Assembly: GCA_024763275.1 (NCBI GenBank)
Contig: JANTFT010000019.1
Span: 1-40,789, forward strand
From: Anaerolineales bacterium
Lineage (GTDB): Bacteria; Chloroflexota; Anaerolineae; Anaerolineales; UBA11858
Length of the DNA: 40,789 nt
Direction of reading: 5' to 3'
The number at the start of each line of letters is the position of its first letter. Position 1 is the first letter of the stretch. The notes below the pieces were generated by a model. It did not search any database. It was not told the origin of the DNA and worked only from the letters and a program-made list of their open reading frames with translations. The translations under genes and the position numbers were made by a program. Below, piece by piece: positions 19,012 to 27,108 of the stretch.

Positions 19012-19803
19012 ATGGTTGAAGTTCTAAAAGGAAATCTTGCCCAACTCTCTCTGCTGGACATCCTGCGCATGCTCAGCTCTTCCGGCCGTAGCGGCCGACT
19101 GGATGTGCGCCAGGGCAGTAAGACCGGAGAGATCTATCTGCGGCGAGGGAACGTGGTCCACGCCGTGACAGGTGTCCAGATGGGCGAGAAAGGCGTGTAC
19201 ACCTTGATGGGCTGGATGGAGGGAGAGTTCAGCTTCACCCCCGACGTGGAGGCTCCCGAGCAGTCCATTGAAACAGCTACTGAACAGCTGATGCTGGAAG
19301 CTTCCCGCCAGGCAGCACAGTGGGGGGACATCAAGGATGTGGTTTCCTCCACTGACGCGATATTCAACATCAGTCCTTCCGGGTCCACCAACACGGTCAG
19401 CTTGAAGCCGATCGAGTGGCAGGTGCTGACCCAGATCAACGGGGAGAAGTCAGTAGCGGATATTGCGGAAGCCCTGGACCTGCAGGAATTTGAAGTGGCC
19501 AAAATCGTCTACAGCCTGACTACCGCGGGTTTGCTGCATGAGGTTTCAGACGTTCAGCGGACATTCAAGGAGATCGTTGAGGAAAGCTTCTTTGAGGTGT
19601 TGGCCGACAATTTCACAGAGGTGATGGGTCCGATTGGACCGGTCATCATCGAGGATGAAATCAAACTGATGGGGGAAGCCCGGGATGCTTTTCCGCAAGC
19701 CAAGGCGGCAGAGCTGGTTGAACGGGTCAGTCTGGAGATCGTAGACAGCCGCAAGCGGGCAGAGTTTCAGAAGAAGATGGTGCTGGTATTAAAGGGGAGT
19801 TAG
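19012..19803 (+). CDS. DUF4388 plus winged-helix-like protein
   Basis: ATG at 19012 after AGGAG (the track start at 18994 is TTG). MVEVLKGNLAQLSLLDILRMLSSSGRSGRLDVRQGSKTGEIYLRRGNVVHAVTGVQMGEKGVYTLMGWMEGEFSF is DUF4388; LTQINGEKSVADIAEALDLQEFEVAKIVYSLTTAGLL is winged-helix-like. Confidence 0.85.
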   Translation: MVEVLKGNLAQLSLLDILRMLSSSGRSGRLDVRQGSKTGEIYLRRGNVVHAVTGVQMGEKGVYTLMGWMEGEFSFTPDVEAPEQSIETATEQLMLEASRQAAQWGDIKDVVSSTDAIFNISPSGSTNTVSLKPIEWQVLTQINGEKSVADIAEALDLQEFEVAKIVYSLTTAGLLHEVSDVQRTFKEIVEESFFEVLADNFTEVMGPIGPVIIEDEIKLMGEARDAFPQAKAAELVERVSLEIVDSRKRAEFQKKMVLVLKGS

Positions 19804-19859
19804 CGTTCCCTACACTGCCAGTTTAATGGACTGGCATTAAATACTGCAGGAGGCAATCG

Positions 19860-20660
19860 ATGCGACTTACATATATTAGAAGATTAATGGTCATTCAGGC
19901 TGTGATCGTGCTGCTGCTGGTTATTTCAGCGTTTTTCACCGCCACAAATTTGAACCGGTCCCTGGCTCTGACCATTGAGCTCACTAACCTTCAGGAAGGG
20001 GTGCAGGCAACGGGCAATATCGCGGACGCTTTGGAAGAAGAACGCATTGCTATTGGCCAATACCCCCTCACCGGCAGCGAAGATCTGCTTACCAGAATCG
20101 CAGACGCGCAGGCTGTTTACAATGAGAACTGGCAGGTTGTCACCCGGGTTTTCGGGGCCGAACAATCCCAGCTGCTGGCCGACATTGAAACCAGCCGGGC
20201 GACCTATGAAGATTATCTCAACAATATTATTACGGAATATCAATCCAACCCGGAGAACAATGATTCGGCTTCCTTTCTGAGAGACGCCATTAATTATTAT
20301 TTGCAGAATCTGGGTCCCAAGATCGCTGACCTGTCCGAACCCGCTTTTCAGAAATTGGTTTCCCAGGTGGAAACCGAGCGGGCGCGGGCTAAAAGGTTAG
20401 CAATTTTCTCCGGGGTTGCCCTCGCTTTTAGCGTCATCGTGGGTGTTATGGTTGTGGTGCTGGTGGCTGTGGTCCTGCTGTTCAGTGGGAGAATGATCCA
20501 GGCCATCCAGAATATTGTGGACGCCACCAACCAGATCAGCCGCGGTGACATGGATGCCTACATTGATGTGGACCAGGGTGGTGACATCGGAGATCTAGCC
20601 CAGGCTATTGACCGGATGCGCACCAGCCTCCGGGCGGCTATTGAGCGCCTGCGCCGCTGA
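19860..20660 (+). CDS. Four-helix-bundle/HAMP membrane sensor lacking an output domain
   Basis: Two TM segments flank an extracytoplasmic helical region. HAMP: MIQAIQNIVDATNQISRGDMDAYIDVDQGGDIGDLAQAIDRMRTSLRAAIERLRR, then stop. Confidence 0.85.
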   Translation: MRLTYIRRLMVIQAVIVLLLVISAFFTATNLNRSLALTIELTNLQEGVQATGNIADALEEERIAIGQYPLTGSEDLLTRIADAQAVYNENWQVVTRVFGAEQSQLLADIETSRATYEDYLNNIITEYQSNPENNDSASFLRDAINYYLQNLGPKIADLSEPAFQKLVSQVETERARAKRLAIFSGVALAFSVIVGVMVVVLVAVVLLFSGRMIQAIQNIVDATNQISRGDMDAYIDVDQGGDIGDLAQAIDRMRTSLRAAIERLRR

Positions 20661-20693
20661 AGATAATCAGAGAAAACCACAGAGGAAACTATC

Positions 20694-21182
20694 ATGAATC
20701 AAGGATTACACATACCTGAGGAGCTGCTGGACCGGATTGATCATATCCTGGCCCACCTGGCTGAAAAAGCCCATACCGACAGCATCGTGCTGGCGGATAT
20801 CAGCGGCCAGGTAATCTCCATTCAGGGCGTGATGGATGAAGGCACTCCCGCGGTGGTAGCTGCTCTGGCTGCCGGGGACGTGGCAGCCATGTCTGAACTC
20901 TCTAACCGCATTGGGGAATCCGATCCCCATGGATCTTTCTTCCACGAAGGCGAAACTAAAAGCATCTACCTGCATAATATTGCGGGAAGTTTCATCTTGA
21001 TCGTCATTTTCCGGTCGGAAACACCTATTGGCCTGGTGCGGCTGTTTGCCAAGAGAGCGGTGGAACAGCTCCTGCCGGTCACCGAAGAATTCGAGGAAAT
21101 CGTCGGCCCTCCTGCTGATTATGCGCCGGATGACTTTCGTAAAGGCATCACCCAGGAATTGGACGATACATTTACCGAGTAA
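20694..21182 (+). CDS. Roadblock/LC7 domain protein
   Basis: DRIDHILAHLAEKAHTDSIVLADISGQVISIQGVMDEGTPAVVAALAAGDVAAMSEL...GSFFHEGETKSIYLHNIAGSFILIVIF. Confidence 0.85.
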   Translation: MNQGLHIPEELLDRIDHILAHLAEKAHTDSIVLADISGQVISIQGVMDEGTPAVVAALAAGDVAAMSELSNRIGESDPHGSFFHEGETKSIYLHNIAGSFILIVIFRSETPIGLVRLFAKRAVEQLLPVTEEFEEIVGPPADYAPDDFRKGITQELDDTFTE

Positions 21183-21198
21183 GGATTTTATTTGAAGG

Positions 21199-21798
21199 AT
21201 GTTTATTAATTGGAAGTTGCGAGAGATCAACCTGAAGATCGTATATTATGGTCCTTCCCTGAGCGGAAAAACGTCCTCCCTGCAGTATATCCACCAGCGA
21301 ACGCGCCCGGACCGCCGGGGAGAATTGATCTCGCTTAAGACCCGCGAAGACCGCACCCTGTATTTTGATTATATGCAGTTCGAGATGGGAGAAATCAGCG
21401 GTTTGAAACCTCGCTTTAATATCTATACTGTCCCCGGCCAGGTATATTACCGGGGCACCCGCAAGCTGGTATTGAAAGGTGTGGATGGGATTGTCTTTGT
21501 AGCGGATTCCCAGATCAGACGTCTGAACGAAAACATAGCAGCCATCAATGACCTCTTCGAGGATCTGGAAGAGTTGGGCTTTAAGCCGGATGAAGTGCCG
21601 CTGATCCTGCAGTGCAATAAGCGCGACCTTCCGGAGATCATGCCTGTGCTCGCCTTGAAGGAATCTTTGGGCTTGAACGGTGTTCCTACCTTTGAAAGTG
21701 TGGCGGTGGATGGGGCAGGTGTGCTGGATGGATTGAAGAATATTATCAGCCAGGTAGTGACCAAGGCGCGGGGAAAGATCTATTCCAGTCCTGCCTAG
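21199..21798 (+). CDS. MglA-type small Ras-like GTPase
   Basis: P-loop YYGPSLSGKTSS; switch II YTVPGQVYYRGTRKLVLKGVDGIVFVADSQ; G4 CNKRDLP. The pattern strongly resembles bacterial MglA proteins. Confidence 0.95.
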   Translation: MFINWKLREINLKIVYYGPSLSGKTSSLQYIHQRTRPDRRGELISLKTREDRTLYFDYMQFEMGEISGLKPRFNIYTVPGQVYYRGTRKLVLKGVDGIVFVADSQIRRLNENIAAINDLFEDLEELGFKPDEVPLILQCNKRDLPEIMPVLALKESLGLNGVPTFESVAVDGAGVLDGLKNIISQVVTKARGKIYSSPA

Positions 21799-21809
21799 GA
21801 GAAGAAGAA

Positions 21810-22199
21810 ATGACCCGTCATTCACAGGGGATCGAAACGCCAGACACTTTTACTGAGATCCTGGAGGAGATGAATCAGGAGGGAGGTTTTTACCGTTCTG
21901 TTTTGGCAACCTCGGAAGGGCTGCCGATTGCCTCAGCCCCTGAGGAGCCAGACCAGGAGCTGGCCAGCGCCATGATCGCCATGCTCCAGAAAGTTGGTGT
22001 AGAAACCCAGGACCACCTTAGTCTGGCACCTGTAGATGAGGTGACCATCCGCACGGAAGAAAAGGAACACCTGGTTTGCCGGACGATCCCCTCCGGAAAG
22101 GATTGGGTCTGCCTCTGTGCCCTGGTACCCCCCGGTCAGTACTACCGCCGGGCAACCAACAGGGCAGTCCGGCGCATCCGGGAGATGATCGAAGAATAG
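21810..22199 (+). CDS. Roadblock/LC7 domain protein
   Basis: FTEILEEMNQEGGFYRSVLATSEGLPIASAPEEPDQELASAMIAMLQKVG...LVCRTIPSGKDWVCLCALVP. Confidence 0.85.
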   Translation: MTRHSQGIETPDTFTEILEEMNQEGGFYRSVLATSEGLPIASAPEEPDQELASAMIAMLQKVGVETQDHLSLAPVDEVTIRTEEKEHLVCRTIPSGKDWVCLCALVPPGQYYRRATNRAVRRIREMIEE

Positions 22200-22218
22200 A
22201 TTTGCTATTTCAAAATAA

Positions 22219-22247
22219 AAGGCTGCCCGGTCGTCGGGCAGCCTTTT
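22219..22247 (+). terminator. Rho-independent terminator closing the MglA/roadblock cluster
   Basis: AAGGCTGCCCG-gtcgt-CGGGCAGCCTTTTT after the stop at 22199. Confidence 0.92.
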
Positions 22248-22274
22248 TGGTTAATGGGGTTGGTAAAAAGAGGA

Positions 22275-23951
22275 TCAGGGCAGGTAGCCGTTGATCAGGT
22301 CAAATGTGTTCACGATACGCTCAAAAGCGCTGTAGTCCTCATCTGAAGTGACCTGGACGGTCACCAGCACCAGGTAAGCGGTGGGGTCGGCGATTGGCCT
22401 TACCCCCAGCACGTAGAGATCCGCGTTTTGGCCGCAGGTCCAGTAATCGTAGGCGCCCTCATAGACAGGGTCCTCGTACTTCTCGCGCCAATTATAGGTG
22501 CAGTCGTCCTCATACCAGTGTTTGACGCCGTCCAGCAGCATGATGTAGCCGCCAATATCTCCCCAGTCTCGAGAAGCGGAAAAGCTGACACCGGGAGCAT
22601 TATAATAGGAAAAGTAGTCTTCCAGATTAGGCGCGGCGGTGATGTCCACAGCGTCAAAGGACAGATCGCCCCAGTAATCTGACCAGGGAGTGCCGTCGAC
22701 CTGATTCCAGCTGGTGGGAATTTCCATGTACAGAGAGCTGGAATCATCTGTAACAGCCATGTAGCCGTCGTCAAACACCTCGAGGATGTTTACGGAGTCC
22801 AGCCCGGAGAATTCGCTGGTATCAGCGGTGTTGGTGGGGTTCTCGGCGTATCCAGGGTCAGCCAGGGGTCCGGTCACTGAGAGAGTCCGTCCATTAAATT
22901 GGCCTTCCATGAGCTCATTGGTTTGGAAGCGCATCACTTCCATTCCCAGGGTGTTTTCGTCACCCTGCGTGCGGATGATGTCGCAGTAGGTGGCCATGCT
23001 GCCGTCAGCTGCCAGGGGCAGTCCTTCCAGGGAGGTGATCAGGTCACCGGGCTGGACTCCGGCAGTATCGGCTGGAGAGCCTGATTTGACCGAGGAGACC
23101 CAAATGCCGCTGAGTGTACCGTCATCGGAAATGACAGCCATGCCGTTGATACCCAGAGAATCTACATCGTCCCCTGCTTTGAACTGCTCGATGATGGGCA
23201 GAGCGGCATCCCGTCCGATCGCAAAATACTGATTGGCTTCTGAATAGCTGGCGTAGTTTACGCCCACAACCTGGCCGTCCTCAGTTACCAGCGGGCCGCC
23301 CGAGTTGCCAGGGTTGATGGTGGCGTCGTGTTCGATGACCTGTTTGATTGAAGACCAGGTCGATTCTCCGCCGGCGTTCTCTTTGGAAACGATGCCTTTG
23401 GTCAAAGTGAACTCCGGGTCCCCTAAGGGGAATCCGGCTGCATAGACTTCCAGTCCAACTGTAATTGGATCGGGATACCACTTCAGGTAGGGGAATCCCT
23501 CTCCTTCGATGTCGATCAGGGCCAGGTCAGAGCATTCTGAGACAGCCAGGATGCGGGCGTTGTAGGTTGTGGTGGTGTCGCCGCCGATCCAGACGTTCAG
23601 CAGGGCTGCTCCGGTCACCACGTGGTTGTTGGTGATGGCCAATCCAGAGGGATCGATGATGAAACCCGAGCCATAACCGGCGCCGCTGTATTCTCCGAAT
23701 TCAGGATCCACAAATGTTCCCTGCGCTTCGATCTGGATCACGGCGTTCTTGACCTCACCCAGGCTGGTTACCAGATCTGGATCGGCAGGAGCAGGGCTGG
23801 GCTGCGCTTCTTCCTCAGCGGCAGCTTCTTCTTGTTCGCTGGCAGCAGATGGAGCCTGTTCAACTGCCGGACTGCCTCCGGTGCAGGCTGAGAGTATCAG
23901 ACCAGCAACAAGTGCCAGGGCGATTACTTGAAACTTCAAATATTCTTTCAT
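22275..23951 (-). CDS. HtrA/DegP-like trypsin-family serine protease lipoprotein with PDZ domain
   Basis: Lipobox LILSAC; triad motifs ITNNHVVTGA, DLALIDIE, GNSGGPLV; PDZ SGSPADTAGVQPGDLITSLEGLPL. Confidence 0.93.
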   Translation of the reverse strand: MKEYLKFQVIALALVAGLILSACTGGSPAVEQAPSAASEQEEAAAEEEAQPSPAPADPDLVTSLGEVKNAVIQIEAQGTFVDPEFGEYSGAGYGSGFIIDPSGLAITNNHVVTGAALLNVWIGGDTTTTYNARILAVSECSDLALIDIEGEGFPYLKWYPDPITVGLEVYAAGFPLGDPEFTLTKGIVSKENAGGESTWSSIKQVIEHDATINPGNSGGPLVTEDGQVVGVNYASYSEANQYFAIGRDAALPIIEQFKAGDDVDSLGINGMAVISDDGTLSGIWVSSVKSGSPADTAGVQPGDLITSLEGLPLAADGSMATYCDIIRTQGDENTLGMEVMRFQTNELMEGQFNGRTLSVTGPLADPGYAENPTNTADTSEFSGLDSVNILEVFDDGYMAVTDDSSSLYMEIPTSWNQVDGTPWSDYWGDLSFDAVDITAAPNLEDYFSYYNAPGVSFSASRDWGDIGGYIMLLDGVKHWYEDDCTYNWREKYEDPVYEGAYDYWTCGQNADLYVLGVRPIADPTAYLVLVTVQVTSDEDYSAFERIVNTFDLINGYLP

Positions 23952-24297
23952 GATACTTTTCCTTTATATGATGAATGCTGAGATCATAGGCCTGGAAAGG
24001 TTTCCGGGCATCGATGATTCAATTGGGAGAAACAACAACCCAATTTCCTAAAATATAACGCAGAAGAAAACCTTCAACAAGGCAGTAATGGATAATTCTC
24101 TTATCAATTCTGTTATCCGATTCGCTGCGTCGCTGGGAAGAGGTCGGGTTTTTTCAATTGCCTGGATAAGTTTCAGATGTGTTATAAATAGACATACCGG
24201 CAGGGGGTCCGAAGTAGGGGATGGGCCCGGAAAACTGCCGACCGAGGCGTCGTTTAACGATTGCCAGCTGGATTTCAATTTGCATTGTGGAGGAACC

Positions 24298-25101
24298 ATG
24301 GCATCCGATATCTATCATGAAATCAGGGATTTGCTAAGCAGCCCAAAGCCGGAGGAGATTCATCAGGGACTCTTGAAGATCCGGGAAGAACTGCCTTCTC
24401 TTGACGAGGAGTCTGCCCGTTCGCTGTTTGAAATGATTACCGTTTTGTTCCATGTCGATCTGTTTGACCACCCAGAACAGGCTGGCGTGATCGATGAAGC
24501 CATCAGCTTGGTGGCGGATTTCGGTGAAGTGGTGATACCCTACTTGCTGATGGACCTGGACGCAGGGGATATGAAAGCCCAGCTGGCCATTGGCCATGCC
24601 ATCGGCCGGGTTGGGGAGCCGGCTCTGGAGCCGCTGCTGGAATCATACGCCTGTGAGGAAAGTGAGGAATGCCGCATATTCCTGGTCTATGCTCTTGGTA
24701 AAATCCAATCCCCCCGGGTGCTGGAAGCCTTTGAATTAGTGCTCGAGGCTGCCAGATCGGACAATCTGGAGCTGCGCGATACCGCCATCCGGGCCTTGGG
24801 CGAATTTGTGGAGCACATCAAGCCAGAGGATCTGCCGGCTGAGTACAAAAGAGGCATGCTGGAGGCTGTCCAGAGAGATCTGGGAGACAGCAGCCCCGGC
24901 GTGCGCGCTAAAGCTGTCCGCAGCTACGGCAAGATGGCCCGCTACGGTCATCTGAATCAGGAGGAGAAAGAAAAACTGCAGGGTACCTGTGAGCTGCTGC
25001 TGGGTTTGGACGATAAGTATGATTGGGACCGGGCTTATATCGTGCGCAAAGAAGCCCAGGAAGCGCTGGACTGTATAGAAGGCTGTGGCGAAGGCGAGTA
25101 A
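24298..25101 (+). CDS. HEAT-repeat protein
   Basis: Preferred start ATG 24298 (GGAGGAACCATG). HEAT pattern: AQLAIGHAIGRVGEPALEPLLES, RIFLVYALGKIQSPRVLEAFELVLE, LRDTAIRALGEFVEHI, VRAKAVRSYGKMARYG. Confidence 0.85.
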   Translation: MASDIYHEIRDLLSSPKPEEIHQGLLKIREELPSLDEESARSLFEMITVLFHVDLFDHPEQAGVIDEAISLVADFGEVVIPYLLMDLDAGDMKAQLAIGHAIGRVGEPALEPLLESYACEESEECRIFLVYALGKIQSPRVLEAFELVLEAARSDNLELRDTAIRALGEFVEHIKPEDLPAEYKRGMLEAVQRDLGDSSPGVRAKAVRSYGKMARYGHLNQEEKEKLQGTCELLLGLDDKYDWDRAYIVRKEAQEALDCIEGCGEGE

Positions 25102-25135
25102 GAAGTAAGCGGGCATCAGCAATCTGCTGAGGTAA

Positions 25136-25172
25136 AAGGGCGACCCCTGAGTGTTATTCAGTGGTCGCCCTT
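25136..25172 (+). terminator. Rho-independent terminator
   Basis: AAGGGCGACC(C)CTGA-gtgttat-TCAGTGGTCGCCCTT followed by a T-rich stretch. Confidence 0.8.
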
Positions 25173-25348
25173 GTGATTTTGTTGGTCCCGTAAAGAGATT
25201 ATGAGGGGGTGTGAGGATTAATTGCGGGTTGGCCTCGTAAGCGGTGGGGAGGGATTGGCCCTTTTTCAGCATTCCGTCTTCGCGCTGCCCCCCGGGTTTT
25301 CAGGTAAAATAATCCTGACCAATATCCCGGATATAAAGGAATGCGTTG

Positions 25349-26245
25349 ATGAAAACCCGCGCCTCTCAGATCCTTGCTGTACTTATTGTCATGTCGGTTG
25401 TTCTTCCCGGCTGCCTGCCAGGTGGAGGTCAGGTGCCGGCTGATGACAGCAGCGCCGACACCATCGCTACGCTGGTGGCAGCCACCCTGGCAGCTGCAGA
25501 AGCTCCCCCTGACACGGCTGCGCAGCCCCCCTCTCCGACCTGGACAATCCAACCCGCCGTGACCGCTTCCCCTCCCGAACCTAATTTCAGTTACGCGGGA
25601 GTGAGCTTTTATTTCAATGACCTGCTGGCGGACAACATCTCCGCCGGGATCGCGCCCGGGCAGTACGATGAAAACAGCGCTATGTGGAGCATGCCGGACC
25701 ACCGCGAGTACAAGTTTAACGGTTGGGTGTTGTCAGATGCTTTTCTTGAGGCAAGCATCCGGATCTATCCAGTGGCGGAATTCAAAGCCCTGAACGAGAA
25801 CGTATCCAGCGGGCTTGAGACCCTGGATGCTGTCTTGAAACTTGATCCTCTCAACGGGGATGAACTGCGGGTGCCGGATCTATTCAATGCCGGTCAGTTA
25901 TATCACAGCAACGCCAAGCCGCTGCGCTTCCTGAACGGTTATGGGGCCCGCTGGCTGAGCCAGTATGGCCAGGCATACTCTCCCATCGGCTGGCCGGATC
26001 TGTTCTATACTTTCCAGGGTTTTACGGACGATGGGAAGTATTATGTCAGCATCATTTTCCCGGTAACCCATCCCTCCTTGCCGAATCCCGAGAATGTCAC
26101 CATGGACGACGCCTTCTACGAGAATTTCCAGGCCTATGCGGACACCACCCGCCAGGCCCTGGAGGCTGAGGCGGATAACAGCTTTATGCCCTCACTGGTG
26201 CTGCTGGACCAGCTGGTGTCCTCTCTGATGATTGGCGATCAGTAG
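25349..26245 (+). CDS. Lipoprotein of unknown function
   Basis: MKTRASQILAVLIVMSVVLPGCLPGG lipobox, then a Pro-rich linker and a folded C-terminal region. Confidence 0.8.
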   Translation: MKTRASQILAVLIVMSVVLPGCLPGGGQVPADDSSADTIATLVAATLAAAEAPPDTAAQPPSPTWTIQPAVTASPPEPNFSYAGVSFYFNDLLADNISAGIAPGQYDENSAMWSMPDHREYKFNGWVLSDAFLEASIRIYPVAEFKALNENVSSGLETLDAVLKLDPLNGDELRVPDLFNAGQLYHSNAKPLRFLNGYGARWLSQYGQAYSPIGWPDLFYTFQGFTDDGKYYVSIIFPVTHPSLPNPENVTMDDAFYENFQAYADTTRQALEAEADNSFMPSLVLLDQLVSSLMIGDQ

Positions 26246-26286
26246 GCTGGTTTTTTCCGTTCTCGGTCTTCCGTTCTCAGCTTGCG

Positions 26287-26369
26287 CCGACTTTAAACGA
26301 ATGCTTCAACGCCCGTCCCCGGGCGTTGCTGGAGACTGCCTGAGCCTCACCGGGGACGGTTCGGCGAGC
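26287..26369. repeat. GC-rich direct repeat unit R1
   Basis: ccgactttaaacgaatgcttcaacgcccgtcccc...gcctgagcctcaccggggacggttcggcgagc, matched by 26466-26547. Confidence 0.85.
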
Positions 26370-26465
26370 GGAGGCAGGATGGGACGGGTCTGTGAGCAAG
26401 GCAGGATAGGGCGGTTCGGCGAGCCCGGAGGGTGGTGTCACGGTCCAGCCGTCATTGCGAGGAGA

Positions 26466-26547
26466 CCGACTTTTAACGGATGCTCCAACGCCCGTCCCCA
26501 GGCGTCGGGGAGCCCGCCTGAGCCTCACCGGGGACGGTTCGGCGAGC
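26466..26547. repeat. GC-rich direct repeat unit R2
   Basis: ccgacttttaacggatgctccaacgcccgtcccc...gcctgagcctcaccggggacggttcggcgagc. Confidence 0.85.
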
Positions 26548-26575
26548 CCGGTGGGAGGGGATGGATCCCCATCTA

Positions 26576-26850
26576 TCCGTCATTGCGAGGAGGCTGAAAG
26601 CCGACGAAGCAATCCCCTGATTAACTAGCCTGCAAAATCTGTTTGCACAACCAGGTTCTGCGGATGAATTAAAATGACAGCAGCTGGCTGATGGGATTGC
26701 CGCGCTCCACTCCGTTCCGCTCGCAATGACAGCAATGGGGATTACCGTCTCCCCGTCCCCTTGTCCCCCCGTCCCCCGGTCCCGCCGACAGCTGCGAAGC
26801 AGCTCCGGTCTTCCGTCCTCCGTCCTCCGTCGGGAGCGCAGCGACCCTCT
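26576..26850 (+). repeat. Repeat family B, left copy (MITE-like), inverted relative to the right copy
   Basis: tccgtcattgcgaggaggctg..gccgacgaagcaatcccctgatta...cacaaccagg.tct.cgga.gaatt...tgacagcagctgg.tgatgggattgccgcgctccactccgttccgctcgcaatgacagca...ggtcttccgtcctccgtcctccgtc matches the reverse complement of 40523-40789. Confidence 0.9.
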
Positions 26851-26955
26851 CCGATCCTCGGTCTTCCGTCTTCGGTCCTCCGTCCTCCATCGGGCACGAA
26901 GTGCCCCTCCCCGGTCCTCCGTCCTCCGTCCTCCGTCGGGAGCGCAGCGACCTTT
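26808..26955. repeat. Tandem arrangement of 'GGTCYTCCGTCCTCCGTCGGGAGCGCAGCGACC'-like units
   Basis: Three successive ggtc[t/c]tccgtc...ctcc[g/a]tcggg blocks: two end in GGGAGCGCAGCGACC and the middle one ends in GGGCACGAAGTGCCC. Confidence 0.8.
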
Positions 26956-27034
26956 TTCTCAAAACCGCCGGGAAATCCCCACCAGTACCCCTACTGATAG
27001 GCTAGTAGATTCTAAAATCCCCCACAGGTGGGTA

Positions 27035-27063
27035 TTGATTTCCAAAACGTTTTGGTTTATGAT
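27035..27063 (+). promoter_or_regulatory. Sigma70-like promoter with a LacI-type operator in the spacer
   Basis: TTGATT (27035-27040), 17-nt spacer, TATGAT (27058-27063). The spacer contains the perfect palindrome CCAAAACGTTTTGG (27042-27055). Confidence 0.75.
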
Positions 27064-27073
27064 TATAGAGTAC

Positions 27074-27087
27074 CTGAAACGTTTTGG
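27074..27087 (+). promoter_or_regulatory. Second LacI-type operator half/variant
   Basis: CTGAAACGTTTTGG versus CCAAAACGTTTTGG; centres 32 bp apart. Confidence 0.7.
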
Positions 27088-27108
27088 ATAAAGACAGCTT
27101 CCCAGTTT

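Noticed and set aside
26287-26955. Possible CRISPR array
   Set aside because: Repeats are long, unevenly spaced and not interleaved with unique spacers of constant length; no cas genes in the window.
26232-27091. ORFs (121 aa, 97 aa, 78 aa) in the repeat nest
   Set aside because: Translations are low-complexity repeats (LRSSVLRPPSGAQRP...), generated by the tandem DNA repeats.
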